Of a stretch of 34,608 bases of DNA, positions 8,141 through 15,315 are shown piece by piece. The stretch covers positions 1 through 34,608 of the forward strand of contig DEYM01000048.1 in the NCBI GenBank assembly GCA_002364555.1, in the 5' to 3' direction. The DNA comes from Phycisphaerales bacterium UBA3158 (GTDB lineage: Bacteria > Planctomycetota > Phycisphaerae > Phycisphaerales > SM1A02). The position numbers and the translations under genes are program-made. The notes beneath the pieces are model-generated. The model ran no database searches. It had not been told where the DNA came from and worked only from the letters and a program-made list of their open reading frames with translations. The stretch's first letter is position 1, and every line of letters starts with the position of its first letter.

Positions 8141-9028
8141 TCAGCGTTGGCCTTCGAAGAAGGCATTCAGTTTGTTTCGGGTTTCTTCAGTTCCACGAAG
8201 AGCGACCAGCAACCGCCTTTCGGCGGCCAGCCCGGCATCCAGGCCCAGCTCCACTCCCGCATGGACGGCTTCACAGACAGCCATGGCCGCGGCATTGTCA
8301 CCCACGGCATCACGGATACCGGAAACAACCTCAAGCGTTGCCTTCGGATCCATCTGCTGAACGGTTCGTACCAGTACATGGTCTCGATTTGATTCAACCC
8401 AGGACAGGGCCGTCGATACGAGTTCATCTGCCGAACCGGCAAAGGCATCGATCAGTCCTTCCGGGACGTCTTCCGTCGTGAATGGCTTTCCGTGTGCGGT
8501 GGCTTCAATCGCCGTCGCGACATCGACTCTTCCCGGGAGTCGCTGGGTTCCACCCCATCCGGGACAAAGGCCCAGACCAGCTTCCGGAAGCCCGATCGGA
8601 TAGGCACGCGACTTCGTGTTGACTCGGGTCGCCACGATTCCGGTGCAATGCAGTGCCAGCTCGAGTCCACCTCCCAGAGCCGCGCCGTTCACGAGGGCCA
8701 CGCTGGGACAGGGAAGATCGGAGATGCGGCGGAAGATCCGGGTTCCTTCGGCAAGGTACCGTCGCAGTTCCTCGTCGCCGAGCGAGTCGATCTCCTTCAG
8801 ATTGGCACCAGCGACAAAGACCTTCTCATCGGCACTTCTGATCAAGAGGGTGGCGCAGGTGTCCGGAAGTTCATCAAGGGTCCTGTCGAGCCTCTCGAGA
8901 AGCGAGCGATCCAGAATGACCAATGGCTGCTCGGGGTTCTCCAGCGTGATCAGGGCGACATTGCCCTCCAGAAGTTCCATGGGTAACGATTGAACTGTCT
9001 GTTGACTGGAAAAAGCAGTGGTAGTCAT
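8141..9028 (-). CDS. Enoyl-CoA hydratase/isomerase, first gene of the branched-chain operon
   Basis: 295 residues from the ATG at 9028, chosen for the strong ribosome binding site GGAAGGGAG six bases before it. An in-frame ATG at 9118 with AAGGA upstream is an alternative that would add 30 charged residues. The crotonase oxyanion-hole segment NGAALGGGLELAL and the segment LPEAGLGLCPGWGGTQRL carry both catalytic glutamates expected of a hydratase (E123 and E149 here). The C-terminus ends FFEGQR. It hydrates 2-enoyl-CoA in the cytoplasm and precedes the acyl-CoA dehydrogenase by 21 nt. The leader before it has three inverted repeats, described separately. Confidence 0.88.
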   Translation of the reverse strand: MTTTAFSSQQTVQSLPMELLEGNVALITLENPEQPLVILDRSLLERLDRTLDELPDTCATLLIRSADEKVFVAGANLKEIDSLGDEELRRYLAEGTRIFRRISDLPCPSVALVNGAALGGGLELALHCTGIVATRVNTKSRAYPIGLPEAGLGLCPGWGGTQRLPGRVDVATAIEATAHGKPFTTEDVPEGLIDAFAGSADELVSTALSWVESNRDHVLVRTVQQMDPKATLEVVSGIRDAVGDNAAAMAVCEAVHAGVELGLDAGLAAERRLLVALRGTEETRNKLNAFFEGQR

Positions 9029-9036
9029 GTCGTACT

Positions 9037-9056
9037 CCCTTCCTTTTTCGGAAGGG
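9037..9056 (-). promoter_or_regulatory. Hairpin covering the ribosome binding site of the branched-chain operon
   Basis: Read on the minus strand, CCCTTCC-GAAAAA-GGAAGGG is a perfect 7-bp stem with a 6-nt loop. The 3' arm is most of the GGAAGGGAG Shine-Dalgarno sequence that precedes the ATG at 9028, so the folded RNA would hide the binding site. This is seen directly; a regulatory role is inference. Confidence 0.5.
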
Positions 9057-9068
9057 GGATCCTCCGTG

Positions 9069-9089
9069 GCGGTCGAGCGGGCCGACCGC
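9069..9089 (-). promoter_or_regulatory. Leader inverted repeat, 7-bp arms
   Basis: GCGGTCG and CGACCGC flank a 7-nt loop, forming a GC-rich stem in the leader of the branched-chain operon, 12 nt upstream of the hairpin over the ribosome binding site. It may be part of a structured 5' leader. Confidence 0.4.
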
Positions 9090-9100
9090 AGTTTCTCGAG

Positions 9101-9116
9101 GTCACCAAATGGTGAC
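9101..9116. promoter_or_regulatory. Operator-like palindrome before the branched-chain operon
   Basis: GTCACCA-AA-TGGTGAC is a perfect inverted repeat with 7-bp arms and a 2-bp centre, about 73-88 bases upstream of the first ATG of the operon. Its size and symmetry are those of a dimeric repressor or activator site. No regulator gene is adjacent. If translation starts at the alternative ATG at 9118 this site would be inside the gene. Confidence 0.4.
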
Positions 9117-9307
9117 ATGTGAACGATGGTCCTTCTCGCCCTGGATAGGGCCATGCGACTAACTATCGCTTTGAGAGTGGTTTAGGGGCCAATAAACCTA
9201 TCCACGAGGGATTGGGCTGCCATTGGCCAACACCGGACCTGCAAGCCTTGCATTCTAGTCGAGGAGAGCCTTGTCGGGGGTCGATCTGGATGGCTTGTGG
9301 ACCAAAC

Positions 9308-9325
9308 AAGCCCTGAAGAGGGCTT
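9308..9325 (-). terminator. Hairpin after the second enoyl-CoA hydratase gene
   Basis: AAGCCCT-CTTC-AGGGCTT is a perfect 7-bp stem with a 4-nt loop that begins 14 bases after the stop of the 9340-10089 gene on the minus strand. It is followed by only a weak T-run (TTGTTTGG), so it may be an intrinsic terminator of modest strength. The remaining sequence between it and the palindromes of the next operon (about 9120-9305) holds no gene I can support; it should contain that operon's promoter, but I see no convincing -35/-10 pair. Confidence 0.45.
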
Positions 9326-9339
9326 TAAAGGGGGTCGGC

Positions 9340-10089
9340 TCATTTGGATCCGAATATTCGCCCCAACCGCTCCTGAGCTTCATCACCAACAATGACATCA
9401 GCTGAAATCTGAGCCGCTTTTTCGAAGGAGGCATCCTCCAGCGACCCTTCCAGTTCATTGAGCCAATGCTTGGTGATGGACAACGCCTGACGACCACCCT
9501 TGGTGAGTCTTTGGGCAAATTCGAGGCATCGCTCGTCGAGGTCGCCGTATTCGACGAGTTCATCAACCAGCCCCAACTCGAGCGCTTGCGTACCGGGCAT
9601 GGTGCCGCCGGCGAGAAGGAGTGAACGAGCTCTACCAGAGCCTATTCGACGAATGAGCCAAGGTGCCACGACAGCGGGGCAGACACCCAGTTCGACTTCC
9701 GGATACCCAAGCTTGGCTTCCGGATGGCTCATGGCATAGTCACATACCACGGCCAGGCCGCAACCCCCTCCGACAGCTGCTCCCTGAACGCGGGCAATGG
9801 TCGGTATTGGAAGTCTGCGAATCGATCTCATGGCTCGGGAAAGGCCGTGCAGCATGCCCGACATTCGCCGAGCATCGTCAAGGACGCCCTTGAGGTCCAT
9901 GCCGGCGCAGAAGGAAGCCCCCTCGCCGGCGAGAATCATGACCCTGGCATCGTCGTTGCCAGCGATGTCCTCGAGGGCGGCCTCCAGTTCATTGATCAGT
10001 TCCAGAGACAACGCATTGCGTTTCTCGGGTCGGGCCATGGTCAGCGTGACGATTGAACGGTCATCTATGGAGAGTTTCACCTGTGACAT
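9340..10089 (-). CDS. Enoyl-CoA hydratase, methylglutaconyl-CoA hydratase (LiuC)-like
   Basis: 249 residues of the crotonase family. Oxyanion-hole segments are SFCAGMDLKG and QGAAVGGGCGLAVVCDYAM. The first of the two hydratase glutamates is replaced by Gly (GGGCGLA) while the second is kept (GYPEVELGVCPAVVAPWLI). That combination, with the P-A-V-V-A-P-W motif, is what I know from bacterial methylglutaconyl-CoA hydratases of leucine breakdown (LiuC-like). It therefore fits with the branched-chain operon downstream, although a terminator-like hairpin and a 311-bp gap separate them. No Shine-Dalgarno sequence precedes the ATG; a -10-like TACACT lies 7 nt before it, so it may have its own leaderless transcript. 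The specific substrate is inferred. Confidence 0.87.
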   Translation of the reverse strand: MSQVKLSIDDRSIVTLTMARPEKRNALSLELINELEAALEDIAGNDDARVMILAGEGASFCAGMDLKGVLDDARRMSGMLHGLSRAMRSIRRLPIPTIARVQGAAVGGGCGLAVVCDYAMSHPEAKLGYPEVELGVCPAVVAPWLIRRIGSGRARSLLLAGGTMPGTQALELGLVDELVEYGDLDERCLEFAQRLTKGGRQALSITKHWLNELEGSLEDASFEKAAQISADVIVGDEAQERLGRIFGSK

Positions 10090-10096
10090 GTCGTTC

Positions 10097-10102
10097 AGTG
10101 TA
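10097..10102 (-). promoter_or_regulatory. -10-like TACACT, 7 nt before the LiuC-like start codon
   Basis: TACACT-N7-ATG on the minus strand, with TTGTTG 18 bp further upstream as possible -35 (10121-10126). The predicted transcription start coincides with the ATG. Confidence 0.4.
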
Positions 10103-10114
10103 CGACGACCAGCC

Positions 10115-10846
10115 TCAAGTCAACAATTCACCACATTCAGGGCAGCTGGCGGCGAAATCCAGACCCTTGAGGTCGTAACCACATCGTTCACATCGATTTG
10201 ATCTACGCCGATGCCTTCTCTGGATGGATTGATACCCCTCGGCGACACCCTCTCCGATACCGATCAGACCCAACAGGGGCAGACAGACGATCCACAGCAC
10301 TATCCAGGCCACGCCCGTCATGACGCAGAAGATGAACCATCGCGTATCGACGACTCGCCCCGTCGCCGACTCGTTCGCCAGAGGGATCGTCGACTCCTCG
10401 AGTGCCCGACGTATTGGAATGGACAGTTCCATTCGATCCGAAAGGGGCGTGAGCGTCTGTGTCACCTTGATGATCTCCTCGAGCTCATCATCGAACGTCC
10501 AGCTGATACGTGGATCCCGGATCACATCGGCGGTGGTGAACGGCCATCCTGCTCTTGCCGTCTCGAGAAGGATATGGATCACACCCACCCGATCGACTCT
10601 GGTCGGATCGGAACGAAGGATCTCCATGTCGTAGTCATCGTTCATCACCACGTCGAATGTCATGTTCGTCGACGAATCGAATTCCTCGACGGTCATCTGC
10701 AGGGTCAGGACGATCAGGAGGGCGAGTGCGCCAGTCAGAAGCAGTGAATAGTCGACTCGCGTCGTCCATTTGGTCTGCTGACGATCCGCGGACTGGTAGT
10801 TCAATCGTCGATGCCATCGTTTGAATCGTCGGAGATATCGAAACAT
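10115..10846 (-). CDS. Membrane protein with C-terminal zinc ribbon, function unknown
   Basis: 243 residues. A basic N-terminus (FRYLRRFKRWHRR) precedes a first membrane helix at about 34-51. A soluble domain of roughly 115 residues follows, then a second helix at about 169-198, and a C-terminal ribbon with C219, C222, C235 and C238 (CERCGYDLKGL...CPECG). With the basic N-terminus inside, the middle domain would face the periplasm and the ribbon the cytoplasm. The C-x-x-C-x-Y-D-L-x-G-L ribbon is a type I associate with many planctomycete proteins of unknown role. The gene starts 3 nt after trpC ends and is probably co-transcribed; this does not imply a role in tryptophan synthesis. Confidence 0.75.
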   Translation of the reverse strand: MFRYLRRFKRWHRRLNYQSADRQQTKWTTRVDYSLLLTGALALLIVLTLQMTVEEFDSSTNMTFDVVMNDDYDMEILRSDPTRVDRVGVIHILLETARAGWPFTTADVIRDPRISWTFDDELEEIIKVTQTLTPLSDRMELSIPIRRALEESTIPLANESATGRVVDTRWFIFCVMTGVAWIVLWIVCLPLLGLIGIGEGVAEGYQSIQRRHRRRSNRCERCGYDLKGLDFAASCPECGELLT

Positions 10847-10849
10847 CCG

Positions 10850-11671
10850 CTAGTTCCAGGGGGTTCCAAGCAATGTTCGAAGTCCATTGCCGGGATTCTC
10901 CTCGCGTAGAAGCGATTCTCCCACCAGCGCCTTGTTGACTCCGTGAGCATTGAGATGATCCAGATCAGCCCTGGTTCGTATGCCCGATTCACTGACCGTG
11001 ATGTTCCTGTGTTCCTCGACCAGATCCAGAAGACGAATCGTATGGTTGAGATCCGTCTTCATCGTCTTGAGATTGCGGTTGTTGATGCCGAGCAGGGAAT
11101 AGCCCGGATGCGGGAATCCGATATGTCTCTGGAGACGAAGCAGCGATTCCATGTCATGGACCTCGACAAGGGCGGTCATGTCAAGTTCATGGGCGAGAAT
11201 CATGCAATCGAGTATTTCACCTTCGGAGAGGACTTCCGCGATCAGCAGGACGGCATCGGCACCCATGAGGCGCGATTCCCAGATCTGCCATGGATCGACG
11301 ATGAAATCCTTACGGAGCACCGGCAGCGATACGGCATCGCGTACGTTCTGAAGATGATCGGGTGTTCCACCGAAGTAGTTGGAATCAGTGAGGCACGAGA
11401 TCGCTACTGCGCCGGCATTCTCGTATTGTAGGGCTATGCCTGCAGGATCATATGGATCGCGGAGTGTGCCGGCCGATGGACTTCTTTCCTTGACTTCAGC
11501 AATGACATTGAATCCACTCGGCCCACGACCGTTCGCGACTGAACCGAAGAAGTTCCGTGCTGGGGGCGCCTCACCGATGCGTTCCCGAAAGACATCGAGT
11601 GGAGTGACCTTCATCGCGTCATCGACTTCACGTCTCTTGTGGCGAATGATTTCTTCAAGGGTGACGCTCAT
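10850..11671 (-). CDS. trpC: Indole-3-glycerol phosphate synthase
   Basis: 273 residues, a complete TrpC beta/alpha barrel. Recognisable segments are the N-terminal EEIIRHKRREVD, FNVIAEVKERSPSAGTLR (substrate phosphate and catalytic lysine region), ISCLTDSNYFGGTPDHL, VLRKDFIVDPWQI, LLGINNRNLKT and SESGIRTRADL. It closes the indole ring from carboxyphenylamino-deoxyribulose phosphate in tryptophan synthesis. The ATG at 11671 has GAGGA eight bases upstream. No other trp biosynthesis gene is present, so the pathway is scattered. Its 5' end overlaps, by 26 bp, the start I assign to the divergent membrane protease, and its promoter lies inside that gene. Confidence 0.96.
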   Translation of the reverse strand: MSVTLEEIIRHKRREVDDAMKVTPLDVFRERIGEAPPARNFFGSVANGRGPSGFNVIAEVKERSPSAGTLRDPYDPAGIALQYENAGAVAISCLTDSNYFGGTPDHLQNVRDAVSLPVLRKDFIVDPWQIWESRLMGADAVLLIAEVLSEGEILDCMILAHELDMTALVEVHDMESLLRLQRHIGFPHPGYSLLGINNRNLKTMKTDLNHTIRLLDLVEEHRNITVSESGIRTRADLDHLNAHGVNKALVGESLLREENPGNGLRTLLGTPWN

Positions 11672-12599
11672 CGTGATGGTCCTCGGTTTCCTTTCGGTGA
11701 ATCAACCCGTTATAGCCGCGGTGACGACGAACGATCAAGGAGCGATCGCTCAGGTGAGTGATTCGGGCAGCAGCTGGCTCTCCATATGGATGATCCCCAT
11801 CGCTGTCTTGGCGCTCGTTATTTTCATTCAGATCCCCAATTGGAGACTGAAAAAACCACGGATTTTCAAGCCCGCCTTCTCCTCCACATCCGGGCTGGTT
11901 CTGTTCGTGGCGGCTTTGATGGGCGGTCTGCTGGGTACCCAGATCGCAATGCAGATCGGGTCACCGAGGCTGGAAGGTGGGGAATACGACCTGTCGTCGA
12001 CGCTGCCCCTGATGATCGGCAGCTACATCGGGCAGGGCGTCGTCTTTCTGCTGGTACCCGGGCTCGTTCTGGGGCGAGGTCGAATCCAATGGAACAGCCG
12101 TCCCATGTCCTGGTTCCGAGCGGTGCTGGCCGGTTGCCTTGGCATGATCATCGCGCTACCGATGACCCTGGCCGTGGCACAGGTGGCGGGGGCCGTACTC
12201 GAATGGTCGACAGGGCAGACATTCAACGAGATCGGCCATGGAACGCTTGTTCAGATCAAGGAGGCCGCCGCCGATCCGGATCTCGTTCTCGTGCTCATCG
12301 TGTTCATGGTGATCGTCGTGACGCCCATCTGGGAGGAGATTCTCTATCGAGGACTTCTGCAGGAATCGATAGGCTCACACCCGCTGACCGAGGGCGAGTC
12401 CCCCTGGGTGTCCATCGTCATAACCAGCCTCATCTTCGCGACCATGCATGGTGCCATGGTCGACCTCCGAGGACTGGCGGCACTCTTCGTCCTCTCACTG
12501 GGATTCGGCTGGATCTACGTCAGAACCGGGCGACTGATTGCGAGCATCGTCATGCATGCCGCCTTCAACGCCTTCAACATCCTCGTTGTGATCCTGTAG
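11646..12599 (+). CDS. CPBP (CAAX/Abi) family intramembrane metalloprotease
   Basis: 317 residues from ATG 11646, chosen because it yields a signal-like N-terminus (MISSRVTLIVMVLGFLSV); ATG 11676 is an alternative and neither has a good ribosome binding site. Several hydrophobic segments follow. The family motifs are all present: EEILYRG (E230, E231), FATMHG (H268) and the last HAAFN (H304, N308), which bind zinc at the membrane-buried active site. Bacterial CPBP proteins include prenyl-protein proteases and bacteriocin-immunity proteins; the substrate here is unknown. The stretch between the first segment and IWMIPIAVLALVIFIQI looks exported. The gene overlaps the 5' end of trpC on the other strand and ends 55 nt before trpS. 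Confidence 0.85.
   Translation: MISSRVTLIVMVLGFLSVNQPVIAAVTTNDQGAIAQVSDSGSSWLSIWMIPIAVLALVIFIQIPNWRLKKPRIFKPAFSSTSGLVLFVAALMGGLLGTQIAMQIGSPRLEGGEYDLSSTLPLMIGSYIGQGVVFLLVPGLVLGRGRIQWNSRPMSWFRAVLAGCLGMIIALPMTLAVAQVAGAVLEWSTGQTFNEIGHGTLVQIKEAAADPDLVLVLIVFMVIVVTPIWEEILYRGLLQESIGSHPLTEGESPWVSIVITSLIFATMHGAMVDLRGLAALFVLSLGFGWIYVRTGRLIASIVMHAAFNAFNILVVIL
11709..11738 (-). promoter_or_regulatory. Sigma-70-type promoter of trpC
   Basis: On the minus strand TTGATC (11738-11733), an 18-bp spacer, and TATAAC (11714-11709) form a good housekeeping-type promoter. Transcription would begin near 11702, giving a leader of about 30 nt with the GAGGA ribosome binding site. The promoter sits within the coding region of the divergent protease gene. 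Confidence 0.55.
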
Positions 12600-12642
12600 G
12601 CACGTGCTGAAGCCGGGCAGCTCGGCTCTTCCCGGGCGCCGC

Positions 12643-12648
12643 TACAAT
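12643..12648 (+). promoter_or_regulatory. -10-like TACAAT, 6 nt before the trpS start codon
   Basis: TACAAT-N6-ATG. There is no Shine-Dalgarno sequence before trpS, and a -10 element at this distance predicts that transcription begins at the ATG. No clear -35 is seen in the GC-rich sequence upstream. Confidence 0.45.
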
Positions 12649-12654
12649 CCGATC

Positions 12655-13731
12655 ATGCCAGAAACCGCACGACGTAGAGTTCTTACTGGAGACACCCCGA
12701 CCGGTTCCCTGCACATCGGGCACTGGGTGGGTTCCGTCAAACGCAGAGTCGAGATACAGGAGACCCACGATTGCTTCTTCCTCGTGGCCAACCTGCATGC
12801 GTTCACCACCAGAGCGGACAAGCCGGAGGATATTCGGCGTGATTGCATGGAGGTGGTCCGGGACGCGCTGGCGATGGGAATCGATCCATCCAAGGCGTCG
12901 ATCTTCCTCCAGACAGAGGTTCCGGCCATTCTGGAGTTGACCTATCTGTTCTCGATGCTGCTTCCCTACAACCGCGTCATGCGAAATCCGACTCTCAAGG
13001 ATGAATTGAAGGTCAAGGGACTCGAGGACAACTACTCGTTCGGGTTTCCGCTCTATACCGTCGGCCAGACCGCGGACATCCTGGCGTTCAGGGCTCATGA
13101 CGTACCGGTCGGCGAGGACCAGGTACCGCACCTGGAGTTGACGCGTGAAGTCGCCAGGAGATTCAACAAGTTCTATTGCGGCGTTCCCGACAAGGCGCCC
13201 GACGAGGAGCATGTCGATCTTGGTGGCGTGTTCCCGATTCCCGAAGCGGATGTGGGCAAGGTCGGTCGACTCGTCGGTACGGACGGCATCCAGAAGATGA
13301 GCAAGTCCCTGGGCAACAGCATTCTCATCACGGATACCCCCAAGCAGGTCAAGAAGAAGCTTGGAAAGATCTACGTCGGCATCGACAATCGTCAGCCCAA
13401 CGATCCGGGCGAGGTCGATCCGGAGAAGAATCCTCTCTTCCAGTATGTCGAGACCTTCATCGATTCAGACGACGAGGTGGCCGAACTGAGGGATCGCTAT
13501 GCGAGAGGTGACAACATCGGTGATGGTGTCATCAAGGTGCGTGTGGCCGAGGTCATCAGTGAACTGCTCGAGCCGATGCAGGAACGCCGCCGCCAGTATG
13601 AATCGGACGATGTCGTGATGGACATCCTTCATGATGGTTGTCAGAAGGCCATCGCGGCGACGGAGGAGACGCTTGCCATGGCCAAGGAGGCCGCCAGTCT
13701 CCGCTTCTTCGATCGTTCGATAAACATCTGA
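12655..13731 (+). CDS. trpS: Tryptophanyl-tRNA synthetase
   Basis: 358 residues, class I aminoacyl-tRNA synthetase. The HIGH signature is GSLHIGHW (residues 18-25) and the KMSKS signature is complete at 214-218. Between them are VANLHAFTT, the dimer and specificity region YLFSMLLPYNRVMRNPTLKDE, here read in parts, and VGEDQVPHLELTREVARRFN. It charges tRNA-Trp in the cytoplasm. The start ATG at 12655 is favoured over an upstream in-frame ATG at 12604 because bacterial TrpS proteins begin just before the TGDTPTGSLHIGH segment. It is slightly longer than the usual 330-340 residues. It ends one base from the convergent recombinase gene. Confidence 0.97.
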   Translation: MPETARRRVLTGDTPTGSLHIGHWVGSVKRRVEIQETHDCFFLVANLHAFTTRADKPEDIRRDCMEVVRDALAMGIDPSKASIFLQTEVPAILELTYLFSMLLPYNRVMRNPTLKDELKVKGLEDNYSFGFPLYTVGQTADILAFRAHDVPVGEDQVPHLELTREVARRFNKFYCGVPDKAPDEEHVDLGGVFPIPEADVGKVGRLVGTDGIQKMSKSLGNSILITDTPKQVKKKLGKIYVGIDNRQPNDPGEVDPEKNPLFQYVETFIDSDDEVAELRDRYARGDNIGDGVIKVRVAEVISELLEPMQERRRQYESDDVVMDILHDGCQKAIAATEETLAMAKEAASLRFFDRSINI

Positions 13732-13732
13732 G

Positions 13733-14647
13733 TCAGGGTCTTGGATGATGGGCCGCGACAACAGACTTGAGTCGGCTTCTGTCCACGTGCGTGTAGATCT
13801 GGGTGGTCGCGATGTCGGCATGACCCAGAAGTTCCTGCACAACGCGGAGATCCGCGCCGCCGGCGAGTAGGTGTGTGGCGAATGAATGTCGCAGCATGTG
13901 TGGATGGACGTTGTCCATCCCGGCCCGCTTGGCCAGTCGTCGGACGATCTGCCAGACGGCGACTCTCTCCAGTGGCCGACCCGTATTGCTCAACAGGAGT
14001 CTCCTGTCGTCACGTCCGTCCTCGAACCGGGTCAGTTCGGGGTAGAGATCCTCGACATACTGCCTGATGGCCTCGCGTGCGGGTACACCTACCGGCACGA
14101 GCCGTTCACGATTCCCCTTTCCATGGACAAGAACGACTCCGAGTGTCTCCTTGTATTCATGGAAACGGACGGCTCCCACTTCGGAGGCTCTCAGTCCGGC
14201 AGCGTACATGAGCTCGAGCATGGCTCGATCCCGCAGCCAGAGTCGACCGGAATCCGGGGAGGCCGCTTCAAGAAGCAACCGCATCTGTTTGGGTGACATC
14301 ACCCCGGGCAGACGTTTCCAACGCGTCGGTGGAATCAATGGTGCTGCTGGATTTCTATCGATTCTCTTTTCAGCTTCGAGATACCGGAAGAATGTCCGAA
14401 TGGTGGATAGATGCCGGCTGATGCTCGATGGTTGCAGATCACGTTCTCGATGAAGTGATTGCAGATGATCGGCAAGTATTCTGGCGGTCACCTCTTCTGG
14501 AGAGGAGATACCCCTGGCCTCGAGCGATTCGACCATGCAGTCCAGATCTCTCTGATACGCCTCAAGCGTCGCCGATGACAGACCCGCCTCTATGCGGAGC
14601 CAGCCGAGGACTTCACGTACCGGTTGGTCGAAGTTGGACATGTTCAT
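13733..14647 (-). CDS. Site-specific tyrosine recombinase, XerC/XerD type
   Basis: 304 residues. The N-terminal SAM-like DNA-binding domain (about 1-100; LSSATLEAYQRDLD) is followed by the catalytic domain with the full set R153 (AAGLRASEVG), K177 (HGKGNRER), H250 and R253 (HPHMLRHSFATHLL), H276 (LLGHADIATTQ) and nucleophile Y285 (IYTHVD). Length and motifs are those of the chromosome dimer resolution recombinases XerC/XerD, which act at dif near the division septum. I cannot tell XerC from XerD. There is no nearby integrase partner, attachment repeat or cargo, so a mobile-element integrase is unlikely. No ribosome binding site is clear; a second ATG lies two codons downstream. Confidence 0.93.
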   Translation of the reverse strand: MNMSNFDQPVREVLGWLRIEAGLSSATLEAYQRDLDCMVESLEARGISSPEEVTARILADHLQSLHRERDLQPSSISRHLSTIRTFFRYLEAEKRIDRNPAAPLIPPTRWKRLPGVMSPKQMRLLLEAASPDSGRLWLRDRAMLELMYAAGLRASEVGAVRFHEYKETLGVVLVHGKGNRERLVPVGVPAREAIRQYVEDLYPELTRFEDGRDDRRLLLSNTGRPLERVAVWQIVRRLAKRAGMDNVHPHMLRHSFATHLLAGGADLRVVQELLGHADIATTQIYTHVDRSRLKSVVAAHHPRP

Positions 14648-15126
14648 GCTGTCGGACGGTCAGGACTACGGCTACACAGGTTTTTCTCTCGACAACCTTC
14701 TCACCACAGGCTCTGGACCGGTAGATGGAACAACCCGACCAGTTGCCGAAGCAGGTGGACATGGTCTGTTCGAGGGATCCCAGACTGAACAATTCCTGGC
14801 ACTGGGACAATCCCTGATCAACACATGGGCAGAAATCACTTTCTACGCCAACCGTTGGTTGGGCATGATCGGAATTCGAATTGAAAAAAGGGCTATGAGC
14901 CATGTTCAGCCAGAGATCTATCGGCGGTGAACAGGTTCCTTGGCCACAATGATGTGCAACCAAGATCATCAGGTGGCGCAAATAATGCGCGGATGATGGT
15001 TCCAGGCGCAGTGAATTCCACTCCCAATCGTTTCAAAGCGGGCTGGCAGTGCCTTCAGCCGGTCTCTGATTCCGGCACGCATCTTGCGATAGCTGAAGCA
15101 GAACGCCAGGCAGGAGGCCGAAGCGC
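14648..15126 (+). other. 479-bp gap between xerC/D and the flagellar cluster, with a doubtful short ORF
   Basis: A plus-strand frame at 14649-14930 (93 codons, beginning MLSDGQDYGYTGFSLDN and ending in RAMSHVQPEIYRR) has fairly protein-like codons, but no ribosome binding site, so I do not call it a gene. From 14931 to 15110 I see no gene. A small inverted repeat GCGCA-AATAA-TGCGC lies at 14976-14990 and AATTCGAATT at 14873-14882. The region must hold the promoters for the recombinase and for the flagellar genes, but I find no convincing sigma-28, sigma-54 or sigma-70 site. Confidence 0.3.
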
Positions 15127-15315
15127 ATGGATGACACTCGTAGTAAGGCAAGACAGCTCATCAAACTGGCCAAGGAGGTCAGTGAAGATGCGTCCATTGG
15201 TACACAGCTGGGTCAGTCGGTGCTTTTCATGGCACAGGCGGCTGCCGCGACACATGTGAGCCTTCTTGGAGGAAATCCCGGTTCCGGGAACTCCAGAGAG
15301 GACGCTCGCTCATGA
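15127..15315 (+). CDS. Small 62-residue protein coupled to flgF
   Basis: The ATG at 15127 has a strong AGGAGG site ten bases upstream, and the stop TGA overlaps the flgF start in an ATGA junction, which is a typical arrangement for translational coupling. The product is mostly helical and charged at first (DDTRSKARQLIKLAKEVSED), then Ala-rich (MAQAAAATHVSLLGG) and ends in a flexible GNPGSGNSREDARS tail. There is no signal sequence. I do not recognise it. Its position suggests a flagellar accessory factor such as a small chaperone or export regulator, or a leader peptide whose translation opens flgF; both are inference. Confidence 0.6.
   Translation: MDDTRSKARQLIKLAKEVSEDASIGTQLGQSVLFMAQAAAATHVSLLGGNPGSGNSREDARS

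Noticed and set aside
13733..14647. The tyrosine recombinase as marker of an integrated mobile element
   Set aside because: It has the length and motifs of chromosomal XerC/XerD, is flanked by housekeeping genes, and there are no attachment repeats, tRNA gene or cargo.
14941..14960. TTGGCC...TGTGC resembling a sigma-54 promoter upstream of the flagellar genes
   Set aside because: The spacing between GG and GC is 12 nt instead of the required 10, and the flanking bases do not fit the consensus.
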